Of a stretch of 42,867 nucleotides of DNA, positions 9,064 through 16,553 are shown in pieces. The position numbers and the translations under genes were made by a program. Below the pieces are notes generated by a model, which was given only the letters and a program-made list of their open reading frames with translations, did no database searches and was not told where the DNA came from. How positions within the stretch are numbered: the stretch's first letter is position 1; every line of letters begins with the position of its first letter. This DNA comes from Candidatus Woesearchaeota archaeon (GTDB lineage Archaea > Nanobdellota > Nanobdellia > Woesearchaeales > WJIZ01). The stretch spans positions 1 to 42,867 of the forward strand of contig JAGVYS010000038.1 in the NCBI GenBank assembly GCA_018303125.1, written 5' to 3'.

Positions 9064-9173
9064 TGCCTTCTGATTTACCTTCTTAGTGTACAGTTGCACA
9101 ACAACAAAAAGTACAGTTCATGGATTTAAAGCGGAAACTTAGGCAAAGGAAAATCGTACGTTTTAACAAAGCA

Positions 9174-9453
9174 TCAACCATTCTCAATACAATAACCCTT
9201 ATAATGGAAATAAATATACTGTTCTGTGTCATGCTTATCTTCAACATCGGTTAAGTAAGTCAATATAGGGCTGCCATCTGTACAATAAGTATCAATTACT
9301 CTATAATAATTAAATATTAGTAAGCTTCTGAGTACAGCTACCTGTGCCTGTTGTTGCTCCACACTTAAAAATTTTGGCACCCCAATCATTAGTGTGACCA
9401 CCAGTTTTAAGACCTTCAGCCCATTCTATAGTCCCTGTCGTTGCCCCACTGCC
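9174..9453 (-). pseudogene. Decayed C-terminal extension of the adjacent exported protein
   Basis: Directly after the TGA of the gene at 9454-10116, the same frame stays open for 47 protein-like codons (GSGATTGTIEWAEG..., KIFKCGATTGTG...) before a TAA. The neighbouring frame then continues with about 40 convincing codons (VIDTYCTDGSPIL..., EQYIYFHYKGYCIENG) ending in TGA near 9174. Both blocks look like a Cys-containing beta-rich surface domain. The simplest reading is that the ancestral protein was ~100 residues longer and has gained a nonsense mutation and a frameshift. Sequencing error or real truncation cannot be separated here. The rest of 9064-9173 shows nothing recognisable. Confidence 0.5.
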
Positions 9454-10116
9454 TCAGGTCCCCGTACCGCCTGAGCCAATCTCGACTATAGACATAGTAG
9501 ACACTCCATGAGTTTGACCTAATCTTGTTGTAGGCGCACGATTTATGACACAGGATCCCATCACTCCTTCTTTACGAACCTTAATTTTATAGTTCCTGCT
9601 TGAAGAATCTATGGCTGTATCCACATAACTGATACTTCCTTGTTCTGAATCACCATTCCATGACTGATCAGATACAGCAAATGGTGCTATTAGCTCTGTA
9701 TCTCCTTTAAACAAACCAACAAAACAACTTCCTGAACTTTGAGGATTTCTAGCAATCACATTTGCGTTTATTAAAAACTTGGAATTTGAAGCAGAAGGAA
9801 CAACAGTAATGCTTAGCTCAGGTAGTTCAACCCAAGAACCGGAAATAGTGTCACTTATTGTAGAAGAAACTGAATTATACACGTTTAGTACTCCGGTAAC
9901 TGCCCCCGCAGCCCCACATGTAATCAAGCCATCCGTTCCAACTTTCAGTACCTGCCCAGCTGAGCATCCTGTTGGTGCTACAAGCTCGCTTGTTAAATGA
10001 CCAGGATTTGGCTTGACACCAAATTGTGCATAAACCACTAGTATACCTGCAAGAAAAACCGCTACTACAAAAAGAGCATAAAACTTCTTCTTTGTAAGAT
10101 TCACCTCAATTTTCAT
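9454..10116 (-). CDS. Exported or membrane-anchored surface protein, probably truncated
   Basis: The 220-residue protein starts with a basic N-terminus (MKIEVNLTKKKFYAL) and one hydrophobic helix (residues ~13-31), then QFGVKPNPGHLTSE. A Cys-containing region (GCSAGQVLKVGTDGLITCG) resembles a motif common in phage-tail and bacterial surface proteins. The remaining ~150 residues are a beta-rich domain with isolated Cys residues. It ends in a Gly/Thr-rich stretch at a TGA, beyond which protein-like sequence continues, so the present stop may be recent. It is divergent from the PssA-like gene, separated by a short AT-rich promoter region. The function is unknown; surface display is inferred from the N-terminal helix. 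Confidence 0.65.
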   Translation of the reverse strand: MKIEVNLTKKKFYALFVVAVFLAGILVVYAQFGVKPNPGHLTSELVAPTGCSAGQVLKVGTDGLITCGAAGAVTGVLNVYNSVSSTISDTISGSWVELPELSITVVPSASNSKFLINANVIARNPQSSGSCFVGLFKGDTELIAPFAVSDQSWNGDSEQGSISYVDTAIDSSSRNYKIKVRKEGVMGSCVINRAPTTRLGQTHGVSTMSIVEIGSGGTGT

Positions 10117-10136
10117 TATTCAGCCATAACATCAGA

Positions 10137-10150
10137 TATATTTAAATATT
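10137..10150 (+). promoter_or_regulatory. TATA-like box of the lipid operon
   Basis: The AT-rich tatatttaaatatt lies about 35 nt before the ATG at 10184, in the 67-nt gap between two divergent genes. Its position supports ATG 10184 as the start of the PssA-like gene rather than the in-frame TTG at 10151. Confidence 0.55.
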
Positions 10151-10183
10151 TTGTTTAATGCAAAAAAGTGTTCAGAAGCCAAA

Positions 10184-10705
10184 ATGAAAAATCTCAGGAA
10201 TTTCAAGCTGCAAAGCATGATTAATGCCCCGGATTCTATCACCTTCCTCAATCTTTTGTGCGGCGTATCATCAATCATTTTTTCCATGAATTCGATGTTC
10301 AGGGAGGCTGCATTAGCCATCCTGCTTGCAGCCCTATTTGACTATCTCGACGGTAAAACTGCCTCAATGCTCAGGATGAAAACAGATTTCGGGAAAGAGC
10401 TTGACTCTATAGCAGATGTTGTGAGCTTTGGCGTTGCACCCTTTGTATTTGGGCTTTCGTATATTGAATATGATGCATTTCTTTTGATTTCTTCTGCCTT
10501 CTTTGTTATCTGCGGTGCGGCAAGGCTGGCAAGATACAACATAATGAATTACAAGCAAGGGTTCCTGGGCATGCCAATAACAATGAATGCCTTTATTTTC
10601 CCATTGATTTACTTTTTAGCTCTGCCTGACATAGTATACCCAATAGCATATGCACTTGCCGGCTTCCTCATGGTTTCAAGCATAAGGTTCAGGAGATTGT
10701 CATGA
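10184..10705 (+). CDS. pssA: CDP-alcohol phosphatidyltransferase, PssA-like (archaetidylserine synthase candidate)
   Basis: A 173-residue polytopic membrane protein of the CDP-alcohol phosphatidyltransferase family. The family motif DGxxARx8Gx3Dx3D is visible as DYLDGKTAS...GKELDSIAD near residues 52-78, with Ser in place of the usual Arg after the Ala. The IAD-VVSFGVAP continuation is typical of phosphatidylserine/archaetidylserine synthases. Expected chemistry is transfer of serine (or another alcohol) onto CDP-archaeol in the membrane. It overlaps the CDP-archaeol synthase gene by ATGA, so product and substrate enzymes are co-translated. Substrate specificity is inferred from family resemblance. 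Confidence 0.8.
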   Translation: MKNLRNFKLQSMINAPDSITFLNLLCGVSSIIFSMNSMFREAALAILLAALFDYLDGKTASMLRMKTDFGKELDSIADVVSFGVAPFVFGLSYIEYDAFLLISSAFFVICGAARLARYNIMNYKQGFLGMPITMNAFIFPLIYFLALPDIVYPIAYALAGFLMVSSIRFRRLS

Positions 10706-11250
10706 TAATCCTTCTCTTGCAGAGCTTCTATATTATGCTCCCAGCTTATTTCGCCAATATGGCCCCTGTAATAGCAAAAAGGCTCAAGATTCTGCCTGGG
10801 ATGAATAAGCCCATTGACATGGACATAAAAATGGAGGATGGCAAGCCAATATTCGGAAAACACAAGACATACAGGGGAGTAGCGGTTGGGATATTGATGG
10901 GCATAGTTGTTGCTTTTGTGCAATGGCTTTTGTCTCCCCTCATTGGAAGCGTGAGCATCTTAGATTATTCTTCCTATGTATTAATAGGCTTCCTTATGGG
11001 TTCTGGTGCCATAATAGGGGATATGGTAAAGAGCTTTGCAAAGAGAAGATGCGGAATAATGCCAGGCCACAAGTTCATTCCATTCGACCAAATAGATTTT
11101 ATATTGGGGGCTTATCTGTTCACGCTGCCTTTTTACGGCGATTTTATAACTATGGAGCTATTAGCGAGTTCAATCATAATTACATTTTTCCTGCATATAA
11201 TAGTAAACCATGCCGCTTTTTACCTTGGCATAAGAAATGAAAAATGGTAG
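10702..11250 (+). CDS. carS: CDP-archaeol synthase
   Basis: A 182-residue integral membrane protein of the CarS (former DUF46) family, which makes CDP-archaeol from CTP and unsaturated archaetidic acid. Visible family features are PIDMDIKMEDGKPIFGKHK followed by KTYRGVAVG near residues 36-62, and later RRCGIMPGHKFIPFDQIDF around 115-135, with conserved Gly and acidic residues between membrane helices. Several hydrophobic helices fit the usual topology, and the length is normal for the family. It overlaps both neighbours by a few bases, placing it in the middle of a three-gene lipid head-group operon. It is strong evidence for archaeal ether lipids. Confidence 0.92.
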   Translation: MIILLLQSFYIMLPAYFANMAPVIAKRLKILPGMNKPIDMDIKMEDGKPIFGKHKTYRGVAVGILMGIVVAFVQWLLSPLIGSVSILDYSSYVLIGFLMGSGAIIGDMVKSFAKRRCGIMPGHKFIPFDQIDFILGAYLFTLPFYGDFITMELLASSIIITFFLHIIVNHAAFYLGIRNEKW

Positions 11251-12314
11251 GCAAAAAAGAAACTAGCGGTATAAATTTTGCCAATTGGCTCTCTATAACA
11301 AGGATGCTTCTTGCCCCTATCTTTATGTGGGCGATATTCAGCGGGTATTACATAACCGGCCTTGTGCTTATATTCCTTGCCATATCAACTGATTTCATAG
11401 ATGGCCATATAGCCAGAGCATGGAAAATGCAGACAAGGCTTGGAAAGATGCTTGACCCTATAGCTGATAAGGTTATCATATTTTTCGCTGTCCTTGCCCT
11501 GATGCTTAAGTTCAATTTCCCTATATGGGTGGGCCTTATTATAATATCAAGGGACCTTATCCTGTTTTTCGGCAGCATGGTCTTTCTTTACAGGAACAGG
11601 AAAAAAACTCTTGTTCCCAATCTCCTTGGTAAAATTACTACGTTCATACAGATGACAACTATAGTTATCTATCCTCTTGATACAGGAGAAATAGTAAAGG
11701 TAACTGCAATTTCCTTAACAGTAATTTTTACCTTGCTTTCTGGCTTTGTTTATTTCGTAAAAGGGTACAAGCTGCTCTCAAGGAAACCAAGCATAAAAAT
11801 AAACTTGCCGAACAAGATTACCATAACAAGGATACTTGCCATACCTGTTTTTATTGCAATCATGCTAACCGATTTACCTTATACCCACATACTGGCAGCA
11901 ATAGTATTCATAATGCTGGCCCTTACCGATGCACTCGATGGATACATGGCCAGAAAGAGAAGGCAGATAACCAGCTTCGGAAAATTCATTGACCCGCTTG
12001 CGGACAAGCTGCTTATTTCTGCAGCGCTTATTTTTCTCATAGGAAAAGGAGTAGAGCCTTGGATTGCTTTTGTCATAATAGCGAGGGAATTTGCTGTTAC
12101 GGGCTTAAGGACAGTTGCAATGGCAAGGAACATTGAGCTTCCAGCAAAGATGTCTGGAAAGGTAAAAACAGTCTCTCAGGTAATAGCCATCACAGCTGTA
12201 TTTGTCAAATTGCCCATTTCTACGAATTTGATGGCTATTGCTGTCATCATAACGATATACTCGGGAATAGAATATTTCTGGAACAGCAGGCACCTGCTTA
12301 AGGAGCTTGCATAA
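11244..12314 (+). CDS. Tandem fusion of two CDP-alcohol phosphatidyltransferase domains (PgsA-like)
   Basis: A 356-residue membrane protein with two full copies of the family motif. The first is at residues ~48-72 (DFIDGHIAR...LGKMLDPIAD), the second at ~230-255 (DALDGYMAR...FGKFIDPLAD). Each half is ~170-180 residues with its own helices and its own start-like LPNK/ANWLSITR segment. The second half closely resembles bacterial-type phosphatidylglycerophosphate synthase, so archaetidylglycerophosphate or archaetidylinositol-phosphate synthesis is likely. Both active sites look intact. Usual family members have one domain, so the protein may be an intramolecular version of the normal homodimer or carry two head-group specificities. 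It overlaps carS by 7 nt and converges with the next gene, overlapping 17 nt. Confidence 0.85.
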   Translation: MVGKKETSGINFANWLSITRMLLAPIFMWAIFSGYYITGLVLIFLAISTDFIDGHIARAWKMQTRLGKMLDPIADKVIIFFAVLALMLKFNFPIWVGLIIISRDLILFFGSMVFLYRNRKKTLVPNLLGKITTFIQMTTIVIYPLDTGEIVKVTAISLTVIFTLLSGFVYFVKGYKLLSRKPSIKINLPNKITITRILAIPVFIAIMLTDLPYTHILAAIVFIMLALTDALDGYMARKRRQITSFGKFIDPLADKLLISAALIFLIGKGVEPWIAFVIIAREFAVTGLRTVAMARNIELPAKMSGKVKTVSQVIAITAVFVKLPISTNLMAIAVIITIYSGIEYFWNSRHLLKELA

Positions 12315-12735
12315 TCATTATGGCAATGCTGACAGCAGGATAATATGCATAGCTCAGGATTTTCTTCAGCTTGCTTTCTCCTCTCCTGAATATCAATGCA
12401 CCTGCTGATAATCCGTAAAAGAATATTGCAATGGATATTGAGATAATCGCGTCAGAGCTAGGAAGAAATGGGATTAATGCTGAAAAAAAAATATATGCTA
12501 TGTTGTTCGTCCTGAAAAAAGAAAAAAGCACTGCAAACAGTATAGGCAGGAAAACAAAAGCTGGTTTTAGGAAGTAAATGGAAAGAAATGCTATTGCATA
12601 GAATGCGGTAAAGGAAGCAAGGCTAAAATATTTTTCACCCTGCTTTCTCTCCTCGGGTACAAACATAAGTATCACATAGCCTGATACAATGCCTAGATAT
12701 GAGATTATTATTATGGCTGCATGCTCAAAAATCAT
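12298..12735 (-). CDS. Polytopic membrane protein of unknown function
   Basis: The 145-residue protein is almost entirely hydrophobic, with about four or five predicted transmembrane helices separated by short charged turns such as PEERKQGEK and FRRGESKLKK. No catalytic motif is recognised. Its 3' end overlaps that of the tandem phosphatidyltransferase gene on the other strand by 17 nt. It is probably the last gene of the minus-strand series starting at RpiB or beyond. It may be a lineage-specific small membrane protein. Confidence 0.6.
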   Translation of the reverse strand: MIFEHAAIIIISYLGIVSGYVILMFVPEERKQGEKYFSLASFTAFYAIAFLSIYFLKPAFVFLPILFAVLFSFFRTNNIAYIFFSALIPFLPSSDAIISISIAIFFYGLSAGALIFRRGESKLKKILSYAYYPAVSIAIMIMQAP

Positions 12736-12749
12736 TATTATCCACCAAT

Positions 12750-13199
12750 TTATTTGAAATTTTCTTCTTCAATTTCAGCTATCTTGTCCAGCCTTTTCCT
12801 GTGCCTGTCTACTGGGCTTGCTTTTGTCTGAATGAATGTGTCAACTATCTCCTTAGCCTTGCCCTCATCGGTTGTTCTGCCGCCCAGGCAGAGGACATTT
12901 GCATTATTATGCTCCCTTGCCATCCTTGCATCATTGGCGTCCCTGCATGTGGCAGCCCTTACTTCTCTGAATTTGTTGGCTGCCATGCACATACCCAATC
13001 CTGTCCCACATATAAGAATTCCAAGTCCTCCGGATTTCCCGACATACAAAGCAACTGATTTAGCATAATCTGGGTAATCTGTACTCTCGCTGCTGTCAGT
13101 TCCAATATCTTTAAAGCTGATTTTTTTTGAGGAAAGGTGCTTCTTTATTGCTTCCTTCAGCTCATAGCCTGCATGGTCCGAGCCTATTACTATTTTCAT
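12750..13199 (-). CDS. rpiB: Ribose-5-phosphate isomerase B
   Basis: The 149-residue protein matches the RpiB/LacAB family. It starts MKIVIGSDHAGYELK, has the sugar-phosphate loop ICGTGLGMCMAANK near residues 65-80, then VRAATCRD with the conserved Arg, and NVLCLGGR near 100. It interconverts ribulose-5-phosphate and ribose-5-phosphate in the cytoplasm to supply nucleotide synthesis. ATG 13199 is preferred over the in-frame ATG at 13217 because family members begin at this beta strand and because the upstream gene ends at 13214. Archaea more often use RpiA, so RpiB is a mild oddity. The length is normal. Confidence 0.92.
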   Translation of the reverse strand: MKIVIGSDHAGYELKEAIKKHLSSKKISFKDIGTDSSESTDYPDYAKSVALYVGKSGGLGILICGTGLGMCMAANKFREVRAATCRDANDARMAREHNNANVLCLGGRTTDEGKAKEIVDTFIQTKASPVDRHRKRLDKIAEIEEENFK

Positions 13200-13213
13200 G
13201 TCACTATTCTCTT

Positions 13214-13687
13214 TCATTTGACATATTGTTTTAATACTTTCTTCAAATTTTCTAATAGCGACGGCTGGGCATTCTCTGATTCTACCGGCTTTGTTAACGC
13301 TGCATTTAAAGACTGCAATTGCCCTGGCTGGTAGGCTCTTGCTTGTATATCTTCGCTAAGAAATGCCTCTTCGAGCGACATACGCGGATAGAGTTCTTCA
13401 ATATTGGCAACAGTTGCATCAATAGTCTTAATTGCGCTGTCGTCTTTCTCATAAAACACAAATAAGCCATCCGCGATTCTTTCGAATCTTGATTGTGTTA
13501 GATTATTGGGCGCTTGCCGCGTCATCTCCCCTTGGAAGTATTCCAAAAACGTGTTCCCATGCTTACGAAGTGCCTGAGTCAAATCTCCTTCATTAAATTC
13601 TGTTCCTGTAAGAATTTCATGCGCTACTAAAGCGAACTCAGGATTCGCATCTTCCCTTACCCTGTAACAATTTGATTGCCCCTGCAT
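13214..13687 (-). CDS. Hypothetical soluble protein
   Basis: The 157-residue protein has no signal peptide, membrane helix or known catalytic motif. It is mixed helical and moderately acidic, with a Gln/Ala/Leu-rich C-terminal stretch (RAYQPGQLQSLNAALTK) and a Lys-rich end. It sits between rpiB and the tRNA thiolase gene on the same strand with short gaps, so it may be part of the same transcript. The family was not recognised and no function is proposed. Confidence 0.55.
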   Translation of the reverse strand: MQGQSNCYRVREDANPEFALVAHEILTGTEFNEGDLTQALRKHGNTFLEYFQGEMTRQAPNNLTQSRFERIADGLFVFYEKDDSAIKTIDATVANIEELYPRMSLEEAFLSEDIQARAYQPGQLQSLNAALTKPVESENAQPSLLENLKKVLKQYVK

Positions 13688-13710
13688 ATTTCTTTTCCTG
13701 GCTCCCGGAT

Positions 13711-14706
13711 TTAAAAAATTTTCGACGGCAATTTAATGGCCTCATCGGCATCGCCATGCCCGCATGAGAAAAGGCTTATTTGCTGGCGTTTCACTCCAAG
13801 CTGCTCCTCAAGTGTGCAGGCATTGCAAATCTTTCCTGCGCATGGCTCACCGCATCTCTCGCAAATCATGAACTGCTTTCCCTTGTATTTCTCCTTAAGC
13901 TCAGGCAATATCTCAAGGAAAGAATTCACTATGCTGTTCTTTGCGCCTGGAAGCTTTGCCTCTATCTCGTTAAGTGCATCTCGTACAACTGCCCTGAAAG
14001 ACATTCCAATGTTTGGGCACTCGGCAAAATTGACATCGAATCCTTTAAGCAATGCAAAGAGCCTTGTCTCCTTCTCGCTCACGAAATAAAGTGGCTTTAC
14101 TCTGGGAACGAACATGCTGTTCTCGCTTAGGCCTGTTATTGGTCCCATCGCGGCATTATGCCTCATATTCCCGAGAAGGGTATTCATCATGAATGACTGC
14201 GACTCATCGTCGAGGTTATGCCCTGTTACAAGCTTTGTCGCACCAAGTTTCCTTGCATTCTTGTTTAGGAATGACCTCCTTAGTATGCCGCATACAGTGC
14301 AAGGTTTCTTTCCAAATTCTTTGATTGCGCTTTCCTTCATCTCATCGAGCGTTACTCCCATAGTTTCTTTTATTTGGACAACATGAAGGTTTATTCCATT
14401 ATCACCGCAAAATTTTCTGAGGTCTGTAAGTGTTGCATCCCTGTATCCTGATATGCCTTCATCTATTGCAAGGGCAAAAAAATCTATTTTGTTCCTTCTG
14501 CAGTATACCATCGTCATGAAAAGCACGGCCAACGAGTCTTTCCCGCCAGAAGTAGCAACGCACACTATGTCATTTTTCTTTATCAATCCATATCGGTTTA
14601 TTGTCCTGATTACCTTTGCCTCGAAATAACTTAGAAAATGATTCTTGCAAAGCAGCATCCCGCAATTGCTGTAGATGGCTTTTTCATTGCACTTTGAGCA
14701 ATTCAT
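13711..14706 (-). CDS. ttuA: TtuA/NcsA-family tRNA 2-thiolation enzyme
   Basis: A 331-residue PP-loop ATPase of the TtuA/CTU1 family. Features in order are an N-terminal zinc ribbon (CSKC, then C and H, residues 3-23), the ATP-binding loop TSGGKDSLA near 53, the CTVC pair near 137-140, GHNLDDESQ near 162, a further Cys in AECPNIG near 229, and a C-terminal zinc ribbon (CERCGEPC...CNAC). The three central Cys residues fit the [4Fe-4S] cluster used by TtuA-type enzymes to thiolate a tRNA uridine (U54 in thermophiles; U34 for NcsA/Ctu1 relatives). It overlaps the gene for a GG-ending ubiquitin-like sulfur carrier by ATGA, which strongly supports the role. Which uridine is the target cannot be told from sequence. 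Confidence 0.88.
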   Translation of the reverse strand: MNCSKCNEKAIYSNCGMLLCKNHFLSYFEAKVIRTINRYGLIKKNDIVCVATSGGKDSLAVLFMTMVYCRRNKIDFFALAIDEGISGYRDATLTDLRKFCGDNGINLHVVQIKETMGVTLDEMKESAIKEFGKKPCTVCGILRRSFLNKNARKLGATKLVTGHNLDDESQSFMMNTLLGNMRHNAAMGPITGLSENSMFVPRVKPLYFVSEKETRLFALLKGFDVNFAECPNIGMSFRAVVRDALNEIEAKLPGAKNSIVNSFLEILPELKEKYKGKQFMICERCGEPCAGKICNACTLEEQLGVKRQQISLFSCGHGDADEAIKLPSKIF

Positions 14707-14897
14707 CCTCCAGACACCACCGATATGATTACTATATCATCCTTATTAGATAGCGTTTCTTCTGGAAGGGTTACCTCCCCATTCCTGACAAGAATAACAG
14801 TTGTCGGATTTATCTTAAGCTCCGCAAGAAGCTCATGCCCTTTGCATTCCTTTGACAGCTCTAACTGCTTGCCTTCCTTCTCAATAAATATTTTCAT
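14703..14897 (-). CDS. Ubiquitin-like sulfur carrier (TtuB/MoaD/ThiS type)
   Basis: The 64-residue protein is a complete beta-grasp domain. It starts MKIFIEKEG, has the central TTVILVRNGEV strand-turn-strand, and ends VIISVVSGG with the free C-terminal di-glycine that is adenylated and converted to a thiocarboxylate. Its stop overlaps the start of the TtuA-like gene (ATGA), so it is very probably the sulfur donor for that tRNA thiolase. It might also serve other sulfur pathways or protein conjugation, as seen for archaeal SAMPs. A TATA-like atttaaaag (14944-14952) and a short palindrome (14905-14919) precede the gene. Confidence 0.88.
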   Translation of the reverse strand: MKIFIEKEGKQLELSKECKGHELLAELKINPTTVILVRNGEVTLPEETLSNKDDIVIISVVSGG

Positions 14898-14904
14898 TTT
14901 TGGT

Positions 14905-14919
14905 CGGGACTAGTTCCCG
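14905..14919 (-). promoter_or_regulatory. Short palindrome in the leader of the sulfur-carrier gene
   Basis: The bases cggga-ctagt-tcccg form a 5-bp stem around a 5-nt centre, ending 8 nt before the ATG (14897) and lying between a TATA-like box (14944-14952) and the gene. It could be an RNA hairpin affecting translation or a small operator. It is a direct observation with no known counterpart recognised. Confidence 0.35.
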
Positions 14920-14981
14920 GGTATAGTAAAAGAATCACATTCCATTTAAAAGCCTATCCTGAAAAATTATCTTATGGAAGA

Positions 14982-15191
14982 CTATCTTTTAAGAATTCTG
15001 GGATACCCATTGACATTCCTTATTTTGTAAGCTGCAATGATTTTCTTCCTGCCCGACTCTGTCTTCGAGAGCCTCTCAATGAACATATGTGACTTATCAA
15101 ATTGCGCGTTTATGAATTGGGAATGGATTTTCTTCCATTCTTTAGGATGCTCTTTCATAAACTTAATCCACCTATCTATTTCCTCACTCAT
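14982..15191 (-). CDS. Small basic protein coupled to an AbiEii-like nucleotidyltransferase
   Basis: The 69-residue helical, Lys/Arg-rich protein contains HPKEWKKIHSQFINAQF and ends in a basic NGYPRILKR tail. The start overlaps the stop of the nucleotidyltransferase gene upstream (ATGA), so the two are translationally coupled. No family was recognised. By position it may be a partner or antidote of the nucleotidyltransferase, or a small nucleic-acid-binding subunit. This is inference from gene order only. Confidence 0.6.
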   Translation of the reverse strand: MSEEIDRWIKFMKEHPKEWKKIHSQFINAQFDKSHMFIERLSKTESGRKKIIAAYKIRNVNGYPRILKR

Positions 15192-15742
15192 AGCCTCTTC
15201 TCTCTTATTATTCTTTTGTATTCCCTTATCTCCGGTTCATCTATTAGCTCGGGATATATTTTCCTCAAATGTTCTGCATCCTTTATGTCCTTATCTGATT
15301 TTAGCAGCTCTTCCTTAAAGGCTATGTTCATGTTTACATTGCTAAACCAGACATCTATTCCAGTCAGCAGAAGCTTTGTCCTAGATTGTATCTGCAGCAT
15401 ATCAAGTTCATCCTTAGCAAATTTAACTTCCATATCAGGCAGCGGACTGTTCTTTAAGGTATACCTTACAGCAACATTATTCTTTAGATAATCATATATT
15501 TCCCTTGGCTTTTCCGACTGTATGCAGACAAACCCGTTAGCGATTAAGTCTTGATGCATTTTTCCGAAATTTATCATGTTTAGACGTTCTATAATCATGT
15601 CTATATCCTCAGTTGCCCTTGACCTTCCAGAAGAAATGGCTACAAATCCTGAAACAACAATGTATTTGCAATGCTTCTCCACAATAGAGGAAAATTTAAT
15701 GCAAAAATCATCCAGAATGTTCCTGTCACCTATCCCCCTCAT
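15188..15742 (-). CDS. AbiEii/AbiGii-like nucleotidyltransferase
   Basis: The 184-residue protein has the AbiEii-type nucleotidyltransferase signature near residues 32-50: VVSGFVAISSGRSRATEDIDMII, read here as SG...A..GR.RATEDID, with the paired Asp residues for metal binding. The rest is helical with a basic end. ATG 15742 is preferred over the in-frame TTG at 15760 because a TATA-like aatttataac lies about 30 nt upstream, near 15770. Members of this superfamily act as toxins (AbiE systems) or as stand-alone nucleotidyltransferases. The paired 69-residue gene fits a two-gene module, but no classical AbiEi antitoxin is present. Confidence 0.7.
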   Translation of the reverse strand: MRGIGDRNILDDFCIKFSSIVEKHCKYIVVSGFVAISSGRSRATEDIDMIIERLNMINFGKMHQDLIANGFVCIQSEKPREIYDYLKNNVAVRYTLKNSPLPDMEVKFAKDELDMLQIQSRTKLLLTGIDVWFSNVNMNIAFKEELLKSDKDIKDAEHLRKIYPELIDEPEIREYKRIIREKRL

Positions 15743-15766
15743 TTTATCGGAGTATCTCAATAACTG

Positions 15767-16498
15767 TTATAAATTTTTCTCCCTGATTATTTCCCCATTG
15801 TCAATCGGCTGCTCATGCTTTCTTATCATAGCAAAAGCAATGTATTTGCCATATTTTTTTGAATAGCTACAAGTTGTAATCTGGCCTATTTTCTCGCCTT
15901 TTGAACTTACATCTTTAACTGGCGAATCATAAAGTATCCTGACAATTTTTCTTGCTGGCCTAGTAAGATTATGTGCCCTTGCCATGACCTCCTGTCCGAG
16001 ATAGCATCCCTTGGTGAAAGATACTGCATCATATAATCCAGTATCAAGGAACATTGGCCTGTCAAAATCAACTCCCTGGACAGGTATATTATTTTCGAGC
16101 CTGATTAGATTATATTCTTCTTCTGACAACTTTGGCAGGTCAGGCAATTCATCAGCCAATGCAAGATATCCGAGGTTCTGCTGGAATTTTATCCTGCCTA
16201 TTCCTTGTGGGCTTATTACATGTATGACTATCCCTGAATCTTTTTTCACGTCTGCCTTTGCCAACCTTGCGTATTTCATGATATGCTCCAGAAATGCTTC
16301 CTCATATTTTTCTTCAAGCACAATGTAAGCTTTTCCATCCTCTATTTTCTGCTCAAAAAGCGCAATGAGCTTTCCAAACCTGTCAAGAAATGCATTCCTT
16401 GGTTTAGAGAGCTCATTTGAAGTTATGCCATTAAGCAGAGTATCTACGTTTCCTGAGATAGCATAGCATACCTTTGAAAGCTTCCTGTACCCATTCAT
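15767..16498 (-). CDS. ygfZ: YgfZ/GcvT-like folate-binding protein (Fe-S cluster maintenance)
   Basis: The 243-residue protein carries the YgfZ fingerprint KGCYLGQE near residue 163, with the conserved Cys, followed by RAHNLTRPARKIV. YgfZ/IBA57 proteins are distant relatives of the glycine-cleavage T-protein; they bind tetrahydrofolate and support assembly or repair of certain Fe-S enzymes, notably radical-SAM proteins such as lipoyl synthase. A lipA gene is present in this window, which fits. The protein is shorter than E. coli YgfZ but covers both the N-terminal folate domain and the C-terminal barrel. It is divergent from aRF1, with starts 56 nt apart. The family call is firm because of the motif; the role in this organism is inferred. 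Confidence 0.85.
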   Translation of the reverse strand: MNGYRKLSKVCYAISGNVDTLLNGITSNELSKPRNAFLDRFGKLIALFEQKIEDGKAYIVLEEKYEEAFLEHIMKYARLAKADVKKDSGIVIHVISPQGIGRIKFQQNLGYLALADELPDLPKLSEEEYNLIRLENNIPVQGVDFDRPMFLDTGLYDAVSFTKGCYLGQEVMARAHNLTRPARKIVRILYDSPVKDVSSKGEKIGQITTCSYSKKYGKYIAFAMIRKHEQPIDNGEIIREKNL

Positions 16499-16553
16499 GT
16501 TTCAGGAGGACAATAAGCCAAATTTTATAAATTCTCCTCAACTCTGGAGAATA

